A stretch of 64,000 nucleotides of DNA from Bradyrhizobium erythrophlei (GTDB lineage: Bacteria > Pseudomonadota > Alphaproteobacteria > Rhizobiales > Xanthobacteraceae). Below the pieces are notes generated by a model. The model was not told where the DNA came from and did no database searches. It saw nothing but the letters and a program-made list of their open reading frames with translations. The DNA is taken from the NCBI RefSeq assembly GCF_900129505.1, contig NZ_LT670818.1:992001-1056000 (forward strand), written 5' to 3'. The position numbers and the translations under genes are program-made. Below, piece after piece: positions 27,554 to 35,789 of the stretch. Position 1 is the stretch's first letter. Each line of letters begins with the position of its first letter.

Positions 27554-27586
27554 GCGCGATGAGATTAGGTTGAATCGTCATCGCGC
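27554..27586. repeat. short inverted repeat after a small secreted-protein gene
   Basis: GCGCGATGA (27554-27562) pairs with TCATCGCGC (27578-27586) around a 15-base loop, two bases after the stop codon. This is a common Bradyrhizobium repeat. No T-run follows. Confidence 0.7.
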
Positions 27587-27802
27587 AGTGCGCTTGGATC
27601 AACGATAGCTGAAAGGGAAGTGTACGGGCCGCCGGCGCGAGCGCATCGATGCTGGAAAGCGCCCGTAAAATCGACAGAAAAGCGCACCACCGATCGCTCG
27701 ACAACCAGGAAGAGTGCGACATCCCCGTGCTTGCGCCGCTGTTTGAGTTTGCACTCGACGTCTCAGTTGGGTCAAAGGGCGAAATGCTCGCCGGGAAGCG
27801 CG

Positions 27803-29712
27803 GTAGGGACGATCATTGCTGACCGCCCCCCGCCCAAATCCGTGCAGGCGGGATTCCCGCACACGGCTCCTACCTTGGGTGCATGACGGCAAAACGCCTA
27901 TCGGGATATGGGTGAAGGATGCGCGGTTGGGGGAGCCAGTCGGCGGCTAGCCCATGCATTCGCTGCCACGAGAAGCGGTCCTTCTGGCTACGCCGCCGCA
28001 GCGTGCGCAACCAGATGCGCTTCACATAATAGTAGAATGCTCTCAGTGCAGGGCCGTTGGTCGGCACGGCATGATAAGCGAAGAAGCCTCTGACCACCTG
28101 CTTGAGCCAAGCCCCTTGCTCGGGGATAGGCTCGTGCATGCGCCGTCGCAATTCCTCCTTGATCCTCCTGAGCGTTGCCTGCATGCGATCGCGCCGTGTT
28201 GTTCTTTTGACAAGGAACTGTCCACGGCTGTTGCGTTCACAGATGAAGGTAAAGCCAAGAAAGTTGAAGGTCTCCGGTTTTCCGAGCCCGCGATGAGCGC
28301 GTCGTTCCGCCGCAAAGCGGCCGAACTCGATCAGGCGAGTCTTGTCCGGATTGAGCGACAGCGAGAACTCCTCGAACCGCTTGCGCATATCGTCCCAGAA
28401 GCGCCGGGCGTCCCCCTCGTGCTCGAAGCCGACGACAATGTCATCAGCATACCGCATGAGGATCATGTCGCCCGTGGCCTCGTGCCGTCGCCAGCGCTCG
28501 GCCCAGAGGTCGAACACGTAATGCAGGTAGACGTTGGCGAGCAGCGGTGAGATTACCGATCCCTGCCCCGTTCCCTTTTCACTGACCGTGACAACCCCGT
28601 TCTCTAGGACACCCGCCTTCAACCACTTCTGGATCAGGCGGATAATGCGCAGATCGCCGATGCGGTGCTCCACGAATCGCACCAGCCAGTCTTTGCTGAC
28701 TGAGTCGAAAAAGGAGGCCACATCTGCGTCAAAAATGAAGTTCACTCGCCTGCTCGTGATCCCGACAACCAGCGCATCCAGCGCATTGTGCTGACCTCGC
28801 TTGGGTCGGAACCCGTAGCTGAACCCGAGGAAGTCTTCCTCGTAGATGGCGTTCAACACAGCTGCGGTCGCTCTCTGGACGATCTTGTCCTCGAGTGCCG
28901 CAACCGCCAACGGACGCTGTTTCCCATCAGCCTTCGGTATGTATGTCCGGCGTGATGGCAGTGCCCGGTATGCTCCCCGATGAACCCGCTCATGCAGATC
29001 AGTGAGGTTTCGGTCAAGGTCTGCTTCGTAGGTCGGCCACGTCAGTCCATCCACCCCAGAGGCGGCATCGCGTTTGAGCGCGAAGAACGCTATCCGCAGG
29101 CAGTCGATACTGATGTGGTGGAGGAGTGCAGTGAGCTTCCCCTTCTTCCGTTGCCTTGCGGCTTGCCGTACGCGCTCCAGCGCCTGTGCCACGCGCTCCC
29201 GTCCCTGTGTCCGGTGCGTGCTTTGCCGGCGCGCGTTCCCCTTGGCCCCCGCCCTTGGCTCCACCGGCTCCGCTGCGGTCGGGACCGCTTTGTTCGTCGG
29301 CTTCACAGCTACTATGGCAGAGTCTGACTTCTCACGACCGTGCATCATCGGCTACGGCTCCTCACCTTCCCGATGCGGACCGGCGGCTGTTGCCGAACGG
29401 TCGATCGCGAGATCTCCCGGTTCCCGCGCAAGGAGCGTCTGCACATGCCAGGGTCTCTGACCACGCCGGGTCGTCCTGGCGCTCGCGATGACGCGCCCAG
29501 ACGTATTGCCTTCCACGATCTGCACGGTGTCGGCACCCAGAATAGGAATCTTTCGCGGCTCGATGGCTGGCCTATGCGCTCCCCTGTCAACGCTTCGCCG
29601 AAACCCTCGCGGGCAACTGCGCATGACTCGGGGCCGATGTGGATCGCTACTCCCTCATCGTAAGAGACTTGCACTCTCTACTCCTTGCCGGTCTCCCGGC
29701 GCTTCGTAGATG
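27803..29712 (-). mobile_element. group II intron with reverse transcriptase
   Basis: The minus-strand element holds a reverse-transcriptase ORF and, just past its stop, a domain V-like hairpin. GAGCCGTGTGCGGGAATCCC at about 27856-27875 pairs through to GCACGGAT. A domain VI-like stem ending CCCTAC follows at about 27803. Upstream of the ORF, intron-type leader sequence (GCCGGGAGACCGGCAAGG, then AGTGCAAGTCTCTTACGATG) extends to about 29700. A dispersed repeat takes over beyond 29710, so the 5' end may be truncated. No GUGYG 5' boundary could be placed. Boundaries are approximate. Confidence 0.75.
27870..29348 (-). CDS. ltrA: group II intron reverse transcriptase/maturase
   Basis: 492 codons (MMHGREKSDSAIVAVKPTNK). 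Reverse-transcriptase blocks are visible: LTWPTYEADLDRNL, RRTYIPKADGKQRPLAVAAL, FIFDADVASFFDSVSKDW, TGQGSVISPLLANVYLHYVF, and the catalytic MRYADDIVVGFEHEGDA (YADD). A maturase (X) domain follows (FFAYHAVPTNGPALRAFYYY). No HNH endonuclease domain is seen: the protein stops at RFAVMHPR just before domain V. It promotes splicing and retrohoming of its own intron. It looks intact. Confidence 0.93.
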   Translation of the reverse strand: MMHGREKSDSAIVAVKPTNKAVPTAAEPVEPRAGAKGNARRQSTHRTQGRERVAQALERVRQAARQRKKGKLTALLHHISIDCLRIAFFALKRDAASGVDGLTWPTYEADLDRNLTDLHERVHRGAYRALPSRRTYIPKADGKQRPLAVAALEDKIVQRATAAVLNAIYEEDFLGFSYGFRPKRGQHNALDALVVGITSRRVNFIFDADVASFFDSVSKDWLVRFVEHRIGDLRIIRLIQKWLKAGVLENGVVTVSEKGTGQGSVISPLLANVYLHYVFDLWAERWRRHEATGDMILMRYADDIVVGFEHEGDARRFWDDMRKRFEEFSLSLNPDKTRLIEFGRFAAERRAHRGLGKPETFNFLGFTFICERNSRGQFLVKRTTRRDRMQATLRRIKEELRRRMHEPIPEQGAWLKQVVRGFFAYHAVPTNGPALRAFYYYVKRIWLRTLRRRSQKDRFSWQRMHGLAADWLPQPRILHPYPDRRFAVMHPR

Positions 29713-29733
29713 TTTTCCGCTTCGGCCCCAACA

Positions 29734-29774
29734 GCGGACATTGCTCAATAGGTGCGGCATGTCCGTTCGGTGCC
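29734..29774. repeat. dispersed about 40-base repeat, copy A
   Basis: GCGGACATTGCTCAATAGGT then GCGGCATGTCCGTTCGGTGCC. Related copies are at 32364-32405, 35063-35103 and 35981-36018. It lies between the intron leader and the binding-protein relic. Confidence 0.6.
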
Positions 29775-29793
29775 ACATCCAGACATGTGCCAG

Positions 29794-29985
29794 TTACTCG
29801 ATCACCTCATCGGCGCTGGACAGCAGTGTCGGCGATACATCGAGACCAAGCGATTTGGCAATTTTCAGATTTAGTACAAGCTCGAATTTGGTGGGCTGTC
29901 CGACTGGCAGGTCCGCGAGGCTTGGATCAGGCGTATACGCGCAACCCAAGGCGATATTGGCGCAGAATAGCAAATAATTGGCACG
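29794..29985 (-). pseudogene. second decayed tail of an ABC-type substrate-binding protein
   Basis: The minus-strand frame ends [20 protein letters not shown] then [22 protein letters not shown], closely matching the C-terminus of the intact protein at 38354-39346. The frame is open for only about 64 codons, is closed upstream by a TAA, and has no good start. The ligand-binding lobes are missing. Confidence 0.8.
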
Positions 29986-30112
29986 TTACAACAAGCGCAT
30001 TTCTGACCTCTCTTGCTATATCTCCCTGCGATTCCAGCCTGCTGGCTCTCGGAGTGTACAATCGTGCTGCGGCGTTTGCAGTGCTCCCAACGCGTTTTAG
30101 GATTTCCAAGGT

Positions 30113-30448
30113 TTGATCAAGAACAACACGCCCGACAGGACGTTTACTGAACTGCGAATTGCGAGTGCTTACGTCAAACTCTCGCGCATTCCGGAGGACA
30201 GCTCAGAAGCGTCGGTTTCGCTCGCCTCGATTGGAACCCGCGAGATCAGCATGTTTCGAGGGCCGGAGGCCGGTTGTGACCGCATGCCACTGTTTTGGCT
30301 GGAGCTGTTCGATCACAGCACGAAAACTTCTATCGACAGCTTCAGTTGCCACGAGATCAAAGAAGCTGTGGCGATGTTCGATGATTTCATATCGCAGGCA
30401 GGTCGTTTGAACGGACCCGGGCCGGGCATTGCGGAAACGCAGAGCTGA
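30113..30448 (+). CDS. small hypothetical protein
   Basis: 111 codons from a TTG at 30113 (MIKNNTPDRTFTELRIASAY). The ribosome site (CCAAGG) is weak and the true start could be internal. The pattern MPLFWLELFDHSTKTSIDSF then HEIKEAVAMFDDFISQA resembles short Bradyrhizobium proteins of unknown function. Moderately AT-rich. No family assigned. Confidence 0.45.
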   Translation: MIKNNTPDRTFTELRIASAYVKLSRIPEDSSEASVSLASIGTREISMFRGPEAGCDRMPLFWLELFDHSTKTSIDSFSCHEIKEAVAMFDDFISQAGRLNGPGPGIAETQS

Positions 30449-30540
30449 ATGAATTCTATACTTGGCTCGGGCTATCCGACCAGCACGATCGTCGCGGCCC
30501 CGGAGGGGGCCGTTCGACATCGATCGGGACCGAGTTTCCG

Positions 30541-30942
30541 ATGATTGGTCTAGTGCTTGTGACCCACGGGCGCCTTGCCCACGAATTCAGCGCGGCGCTC
30601 GAACATATCATGGGCCGCCAAGAGCAAATGGAAGCCATCACAATGGGAGCCAACGATGACCCTGATTTGTGTCGAATGGCGATCATTGAGGCGGTGAATC
30701 GCGTCGATAGCGGTGACGGCGTTGCCATTCTCACCGACATGTTCGGTGGCACGCCGTCTAATTTTGCTATTTCTTGCATGAGCCGTCCAAATGTGGACGT
30801 GCTCGCAGGAATCAATCTTCCCATGCTGGTCAAGTTGGCGAAGGTGCGCCAGGACCGTTCCCTGCCGGAGACTATCGACATGGCCCAGGAGGCCGCTCGC
30901 AAGTACGTCACCATCGCCAGCAGCGTGCTTGCCCGCAAATGA
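30541..30942 (+). CDS. PTS EIIA component, mannose/fructose (EIIA-Man) type
   Basis: 133 codons starting MIGLVLVTHGRLAHEFSAAL. The phosphorylated His of this family is His9 in VTHG. Further signatures are VAILTDMFGGTPSNFAISCM and LAGINLPMLVKLAKVR. In alphaproteobacteria such proteins belong to the regulatory nitrogen/carbon PTS and are normally beside hprK and ptsH. Here neither is present, so this is an orphan or second copy in the accessory region. Confidence 0.9.
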   Translation: MIGLVLVTHGRLAHEFSAALEHIMGRQEQMEAITMGANDDPDLCRMAIIEAVNRVDSGDGVAILTDMFGGTPSNFAISCMSRPNVDVLAGINLPMLVKLAKVRQDRSLPETIDMAQEAARKYVTIASSVLARK

Positions 30943-30971
30943 GGAGGGACGCTCCAGAGGAGTCTCGTATC

Positions 30972-31079
30972 ATGTGGCGGAACCCGACCATGACGCGAGA
31001 CGATTTGCTTCTGCGAATTGTGGACTGCTGGGTTTGCGCTCTTTTCGGTGCGGCGCTCTGGGCACTATTGACGCTTTGA
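30972..31079 (+). CDS. possible 35-residue membrane peptide
   Basis: The frame MWRNPTMTRDDLLLRIVDCW continues VCALFGAALWALLTL-stop. AGAGGAG lies nine bases before the ATG, and it starts 29 bases after the EIIA gene on the same strand. One hydrophobic helix at the C-terminus. No homologue recognised; could be chance. Confidence 0.3.
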   Translation: MWRNPTMTRDDLLLRIVDCWVCALFGAALWALLTL

Positions 31080-31190
31080 CGGCTACGAGCCGAAATGTAG
31101 CTAGTATCCTGAATCTGAAGTTCGGCGGACTCCAGGGTTACGGACGAAAGAAACGACGCGAGGCCGATGTGAGTGCAAAGCGCCCTATGC

Positions 31191-32225
31191 TCACGGGGTT
31201 AAACGAAATTGGCGCGGCGTCATACCGGTCCAACGTTTGAACGCGTGGGTGAAAGAGCTGACCTCGCCATACCCCAACAGCCACGCTATTTCGGAAACCG
31301 GCAGATCGCGCTCGGCAAGATAACGCTTTGCAAGAGCAGCTCTTGTCTCATCCAATATTTCCGCAAACGCCACACCCTCATCGTGAAGCTTGCGTGACAG
31401 CGTTCGCCTGCTAAAGGCGAGCTTTTGGGCGACGTTCGATGCGCTGGCTTTGGCATGTGGGAGCAGCTGCGGCAAGACTCTCTCGACGGCCGATCGGATG
31501 GAGGCGCGCTCTTGCGGACAGTCGGCAAGCGCTTCTTCCGCGTATCGCAGTAGCATATCGTTCAAGTAGTTGTCAGAGCCGACAATGGGCAGGGATGCTA
31601 CGGGTGCCGGAAAAATTATCTCGTCGCTAGCAGCGCCAAATTCAACATCGCATCCGAAAAAGCTCCTCATTTCCGCGGGCGTTTCCTCACGTCGATGTCT
31701 GATCCTCAAATGGCGCGGTGCCAGCCTGGTATCTGTCACTTGCCTGCAGATCCGCACCAACGTCACCAGCCAGAACTCGATCTGATGCCGGTCTGACTGC
31801 CTGTCGACGTCGACATAGTCGAGCGCTATTGCGGCCGCTCGATCGTCCAGCTTCACGTTAAGGCGGACGCCCTCATTCATTATCGTGCAGTATCGCTTAC
31901 CGTTCAGCAGGGCATCGGCAAGTCGTTCCGATGATGCGATCACATAATAAACTAGCCCGATTTCGCGGAAATCGAAATTGCGAGCGAGGTGAAACCCGAG
32001 AAGTCCATCCTGAAGTTCTTCTGACGCCAGTTCGAGGATCCTGATTTGCTTGGGCACTTCAAGCCTTATGGCGTCATCGTTGACCTGCTCGGGCCTCGCC
32101 CCTACCTTGGCCAGAACGGCTGCCACGTCCTTGCCAAGCTCGCGCAGCCGCGCGCATGCGAGCCGTGCAATACCGCCGGTGGCGCTTGGTATCGAGCAAA
32201 ATCCGTCGTGTGTTCCGGAGCGCAT
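31191..32225 (-). CDS. AraC-family transcriptional regulator
   Basis: 344 codons. The N-terminal two-thirds match the arabinose-binding-like AraC_binding_2 type (LGKDVAAVLAKVGARPEQVN near the start, HLARNFDFREIGLVYYVIAS at about 95). The C-terminal HTH_18 domain has SRRTLSRKLHDEGVAFAEIL, LPVSEIAWLLGYGEVSSFTH and FKRWTGMTPRQFR. Regulators of this ArgR/OruR-like group act on nearby catabolic genes. No obvious target lies beside it. Confidence 0.9.
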   Translation of the reverse strand: MRSGTHDGFCSIPSATGGIARLACARLRELGKDVAAVLAKVGARPEQVNDDAIRLEVPKQIRILELASEELQDGLLGFHLARNFDFREIGLVYYVIASSERLADALLNGKRYCTIMNEGVRLNVKLDDRAAAIALDYVDVDRQSDRHQIEFWLVTLVRICRQVTDTRLAPRHLRIRHRREETPAEMRSFFGCDVEFGAASDEIIFPAPVASLPIVGSDNYLNDMLLRYAEEALADCPQERASIRSAVERVLPQLLPHAKASASNVAQKLAFSRRTLSRKLHDEGVAFAEILDETRAALAKRYLAERDLPVSEIAWLLGYGEVSSFTHAFKRWTGMTPRQFRLTP

Positions 32226-32363
32226 GAGTTGGCAGAACAGTTCGGTTCAGATTCCGCGACGAACTTAAGCCTAGGCGAATGTTAACGAGGGTCCAAGCGT
32301 CTTATGTCTGAATTGGGTCAAAACCGGTCCTGACGAAACGGAAACCGGATTCCGAAATACCCT

Positions 32364-32405
32364 TGAGAGCAGACATTCTCGGTGCTCGTCGGCATGTCTC
32401 AAAGG
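32364..32405. repeat. dispersed about 40-base repeat, copy D
   Basis: GAGAGCAGACATTCTCGGTG then CTCGTCGGCATGTCTCAAAGGG. A diverged copy of the repeat at 29734 and 35063. It directly abuts the 3' end of the intron-like relic. Confidence 0.5.
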
Positions 32406-32411
32406 GTAGAG

Positions 32412-33110
32412 TCGAGGATGGGCGCGGTAGCTTGGGCCATTCGGCAACGCTCCGTTTCCCATCCCCGCTCATCGAACCGGACGTGCCCGATTAAGGCATC
32501 CGGCTCTCCGACTGGTTTCACCGTGAGGCACACAGAGAGCAAACTAACCGCACGCGGCTTCGGTGCGGTGAGTAACTCTCCTTCGCCCCTCGACACAGCA
32601 ATCTCCGGCGGCTCCTGTCTTTGATGGTGTTTGCAGGCTCATCGCCAATCACCACGACCTAGCCATCTTCGAAAGCGCACCAGAAGTCGGGGCCCTTTCC
32701 TCAGCCAGCATTACCCGGCTTCAACGGTCATACGACCCCGTCCGACTCCCGCCATGGCCGCCGCCTTTCGCGACGTTGAGGCCGCTACCCTCGCCCTTGA
32801 CGGGTCTCCCCCGATTACCCGAACCACCTTTCCGACGTGCCGTGCCCACTACCCCGGCGGATCAAGCGGGTGCGCGTGTCGATTGCTTCCCCGCTCATAC
32901 AGCCTTCCCCAAATGGCAGGAGGGTCGGCATCCGCATTGTCACTTTCGAGGCCTGCTCAGGCTTCACTCACGTTACGGCCCGCCGGATTGCTCAACCGCC
33001 TAAAGCGGCCTTTGTCACGAGGCTCCAGCCCTGCCGGTTACCCGGCCGAACCGCTCGTCAGCTACCAGATCAATCGACAACTCTCTGGGTGGAATCTTCC
33101 TCCACTAGTG
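32412..33110 (-). mobile_element. ORF-less group II intron-like relic
   Basis: On the minus strand, GAGCCGGATGCCTTAATCGG then GCACGTCCGGTTCGATGAGC (about 32465-32505) is a good match to a group II domain V. It is followed by a domain VI-like stem GGATGGG...CCCATCC. Immediately upstream is CTCACGGTGAAACCAGTC, typical of the segment before domain V. Further upstream, to about 33110, the sequence resembles an intron leader (GGGGAGACCCGTCAAGGGCG). No reverse transcriptase is present. The 5' limit is uncertain. Confidence 0.5.
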
Positions 33111-33305
33111 ATCCGCGCCTTCGGGGCGCACTGCCAACAGCGGACGAGGCCCAAAATTGGAATGGGAGACTTTTTCGTCAGAGATCCAGCAGCGGTTCGC
33201 CTCGCGCCTCGTTTTGTGAACGTGAAGTCCTGTGGGGTAGAGGTCGGCGAGCCGCGACACGCCCAAGGCCGATTCGGTTGTCGCGTTAATCCACCTCTCC
33301 AACAC

Positions 33306-34814
33306 TTATTTCTCAATAGGTGGATGGATTGTCTCGTTTTGTGCTTTTGGCACCGCCTCCATTAACAGCGCGAGCGCCTTGCTGAAGCCTGCGGCGCCGG
33401 CAGATTCGCCTCGGTAGTGCCCGAGACGCACCACGACGAGATCGTGCGAGGGAATCATCAGAGTCGTCTGCCCGCCAGCGCCCGACATGTAATAGGAATC
33501 GCGCGGGACTGGATATCGCCCGTCGCCGTTGAGCCAAAAGAAAGCTCCATAGATCGGCCGATTGTCCGCGGCCCAGGCCGGCGCAAGCGTGCTGACGAAT
33601 TTGGTATAGCCCTCTGGGAGAATGCGCTCACCGTTCCAGACGCCACCCTGAAGAAAGAGGTTGCCAAGCCGCGCCCAGTCGCGCCCGGAGCCAACCTCAT
33701 AACCTTGCCCCAAAAAATTTCCGAACGGATCAGTTTCGAGCACCATGGTACGGATGCCGAGCTTGTCGAACAGCACCCGCTGAGGAAATGAGAGATATTC
33801 GTCGCCGCTTTTTTCAACACCGAGCCGGATCAGATAGCTGATCAGGACCGGATCGGTGTTGTGATAGCGTCCGACGGTGTTGGGAGGCCATTGCAATGGC
33901 CGTGTCGCCGCGTAATGAAAGGAATCGATGCCGCCGGTATAAAGGTAAACGTGATCCGGATAAGGTCCCGTTGGGTCATAATCCGGGTCCTGGGGCGCCT
34001 TGATCCGAAGCCCGCTCGACATGTGAAGGATATCTGCAATGCGTATTTTGGCGCGCGGGTCGCCGGGCGTTTGCCATTCAGGGATCGGTGCCGGCTGGTC
34101 CAAATCATAGACGCCGTCTTTGACCAGAATCCCAAAGAGTGTTGCCGTAACGCTCTTGCCCATGGACCAGCCTTCGAGCGGCGTCTGCGCCGTAAGACCT
34201 TCCGCGTAGCGCTCGGCAATGAGCCGGCCTTTCCACGTCACAACGAACGCAGCGGTCAATCCTTCGGCCGGCTCGAACGCTGCATTCACGGCAGCTTTGA
34301 GCTTTTCGGCGTCGATCTCTGTCGGCAGTGGCTCCTGCGGTAGCATGTCGCCCATCGGCCACAGCTGGGTCGCGGGATCGGGCAATCGGCTATTAACGGC
34401 GACCGGCTTGAAATTCATGGCGCTCTCCCCTAACGGGAGTGTGACGCAACCTTGGCTCCCGAGATATGTGGCGGTACGAGTCACGCCATTAGGGAGCGTG
34501 ACGTGGACCGCCTTGTTGGCGCGATCGATCACCGGCTTGCCGAGCTTCGCGCGCTCTCCGTAGGGCGCAGTGAAAAACCCGACATTTTCGGCCGCGAAAT
34601 CGGGCGCAAGGCCGGTCATGAATACAGCTGAGCACATGACCTTTGCAAATCCGGCGGCATGATGCGTCAGGGGATCGCCTGGCGGCGGCACATAGGACGT
34701 ATCGAGCTCAAACGATTTCGCACGGGCGATGAGCGTGTCTTTGGTGGGAGCCTGCGCGGCCGCCGCCGTAACGGTGAGGGCCACAAGAATCGACACCAGA
34801 AGATTCTTATTCAT
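33306..34814 (-). CDS. secreted serine hydrolase, class C beta-lactamase/penicillin-binding type
   Basis: 502 codons from MNKNLLVSILVALTVTAAAA; an in-frame ATG 108 bases upstream would precede the signal peptide. The signal ends AAA-QAP. The SxxK nucleophile motif is GWSMGKSVT near residue 233, the YxN motif is GRYHNTDP, and GAGGQTTLMI near the C-terminus occupies the KTG-like position. DUF302-free. It is predicted to be a periplasmic esterase or amidase of the 6-aminohexanoate-hydrolase/EstB group. Substrate unknown. Confidence 0.88.
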   Translation of the reverse strand: MNKNLLVSILVALTVTAAAAQAPTKDTLIARAKSFELDTSYVPPPGDPLTHHAAGFAKVMCSAVFMTGLAPDFAAENVGFFTAPYGERAKLGKPVIDRANKAVHVTLPNGVTRTATYLGSQGCVTLPLGESAMNFKPVAVNSRLPDPATQLWPMGDMLPQEPLPTEIDAEKLKAAVNAAFEPAEGLTAAFVVTWKGRLIAERYAEGLTAQTPLEGWSMGKSVTATLFGILVKDGVYDLDQPAPIPEWQTPGDPRAKIRIADILHMSSGLRIKAPQDPDYDPTGPYPDHVYLYTGGIDSFHYAATRPLQWPPNTVGRYHNTDPVLISYLIRLGVEKSGDEYLSFPQRVLFDKLGIRTMVLETDPFGNFLGQGYEVGSGRDWARLGNLFLQGGVWNGERILPEGYTKFVSTLAPAWAADNRPIYGAFFWLNGDGRYPVPRDSYYMSGAGGQTTLMIPSHDLVVVRLGHYRGESAGAAGFSKALALLMEAVPKAQNETIHPPIEK

Positions 34815-35062
34815 GATTGCCTCCCGCGGTAAACGGTAATCGTTTGGTCCAATTGCTGCGCATAGACACATCAATATGCCATAACGCGCATCTGGGTTAG
34901 AGTATGGGCCAGCACCGCGCATTATATCAGATCGGCGGGATCAGTCCGGGGCAGAAGAACGATTTCACAACCGCTCGGCCGTTGGCCAGGCCCGCGACTT
35001 CCGTTCCTGGTCAAATTCGTCACTTTGACCGAGCGCCGCTCACTTCCGGTCTTCGCCGATTA

Positions 35063-35103
35063 GCGGACATTGCCCAATGCAGTCGGCATGTCTCAAAGGT
35101 GCC
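35063..35103. repeat. dispersed about 40-base repeat, copy B
   Basis: GCGGACATTGCCCAATGCAG then TCGGCATGTCTCAAAGGTGCC. Aligns along its length with the copies at 29734 and 32364. Confidence 0.6.
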
Positions 35104-35167
35104 ATGAACGGAAATGCCCGGTCATTCGATAATCTTGCCGCGCGCAGTGATTGCCCCTCTCATGGCA

Positions 35168-35195
35168 CAAAAAAAGCCCCCGCCGAAGCCGGGGC
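35168..35195 (-). terminator. minus-strand intrinsic terminator
   Basis: Read on the minus strand, GCCCCGGCTTCGGCGGGGGC forms a stem with a TTCG tetraloop and is followed by seven T residues. It lies about 80 bases downstream of the 24-residue membrane-peptide frame, closing that two-gene unit. Confidence 0.85.
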
Positions 35196-35274
35196 AAGAT
35201 GTCAAGCGACAGGGGTATTGAATAGCACTAACCACGTTTCGCCGCGCCGGAATGGCGCAACCGTTCACCTCATA

Positions 35275-35349
35275 TCAGATCAGCCCCACGATCACAGCAA
35301 TGACCACGGGTGCGATGATCACAAGATACGGCCATAGCCGAAATATCAC
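35275..35349 (-). CDS. 24-residue membrane peptide, translationally coupled
   Basis: Minus-strand frame from a GTG at 35349: MIFRLWPYLVIIAPVVIAVI then VGLI-stop. Almost the whole peptide is one membrane helix after a short basic start. The GTG overlaps the TGA of the upstream gene (GTGA, 35346-35349), and a strong terminator follows about 80 bases on. That is the layout of a genuine two-gene unit. Too short for conventional annotation; function unknown. Confidence 0.55.
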   Translation of the reverse strand: MIFRLWPYLVIIAPVVIAVIVGLI

Positions 35350-35789
35350 TTGGTCAATGTCTCGGCTGCGATCTTCTTCTTAAGTGTTTCGCAGGTGTCC
35401 CGAACCTCTGTTGTCATCAACGAGACGGCCTCGATCTGCAGGAAGTAACGCTTGCCCTGGTCGCGATAACCTGCGGCCAACTCCTTGATTTCGGCGACCA
35501 CGTCATGGACGCCTGCCACCATCGCCTCGCATTTCTTGGCGGCTTCCTGTAGTTCTGTTCCGAGGGCCTCGATCTCCTTCACCGCCGCTTCGTATTCGCG
35601 CACCACGGCCTCGGCCGACAGCTTGCCAACCTCGTTGACGCCGTTGCGGTGCTCGACGTAGTCCGGCATCGGTGAGAGCGGCCGAACGGTGCCGCGCGGC
35701 CGATGTGGACCCACCGTGTTGTTGATTTCGCGCTCCAACTGGTCCAACGCAAATGGGGCACGGGTGAGGATTTCTGCACTAACACTCAT
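35346..35789 (-). CDS. hypothetical coiled-coil protein
   Basis: 147 codons from MSVSAEILTRAPFALDQLER, with GGAGCG before the ATG; a longer opening to 35930 has no ribosome site. From about residue 55 the protein is a long heptad-rich helix (SAEAVVREYEAAVKEIEALG, then ELQEAAKKCEAMVAGVHDVV), predicted to be a coiled coil. The N-terminal third is Pro-rich (GPHRPRGTVRPLSPMPDY). It ends in an overlap with the 24-residue membrane peptide. No family is recognised. Confidence 0.7.
   Translation of the reverse strand: MSVSAEILTRAPFALDQLEREINNTVGPHRPRGTVRPLSPMPDYVEHRNGVNEVGKLSAEAVVREYEAAVKEIEALGTELQEAAKKCEAMVAGVHDVVAEIKELAAGYRDQGKRYFLQIEAVSLMTTEVRDTCETLKKKIAAETLTK

Larger units (their letters stand above)
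34815..35274. other. intergenic stretch holding repeat copy B and a minus-strand terminator
   Basis: About 460 bases without a supported gene. Contains the dispersed repeat at 35063-35103 with an upstream CTTCCGGTCTTCGCCGATTA segment resembling that near 29715, and the terminator at 35168-35195. Confidence 0.45.

Noticed and set aside
32631..33365. 244-codon plus-strand frame
   Set aside because: It lies opposite the intron-like relic. The Pro/Ser/Arg-rich product is what translation of structured RNA-gene sequence gives, and no start signal is seen.
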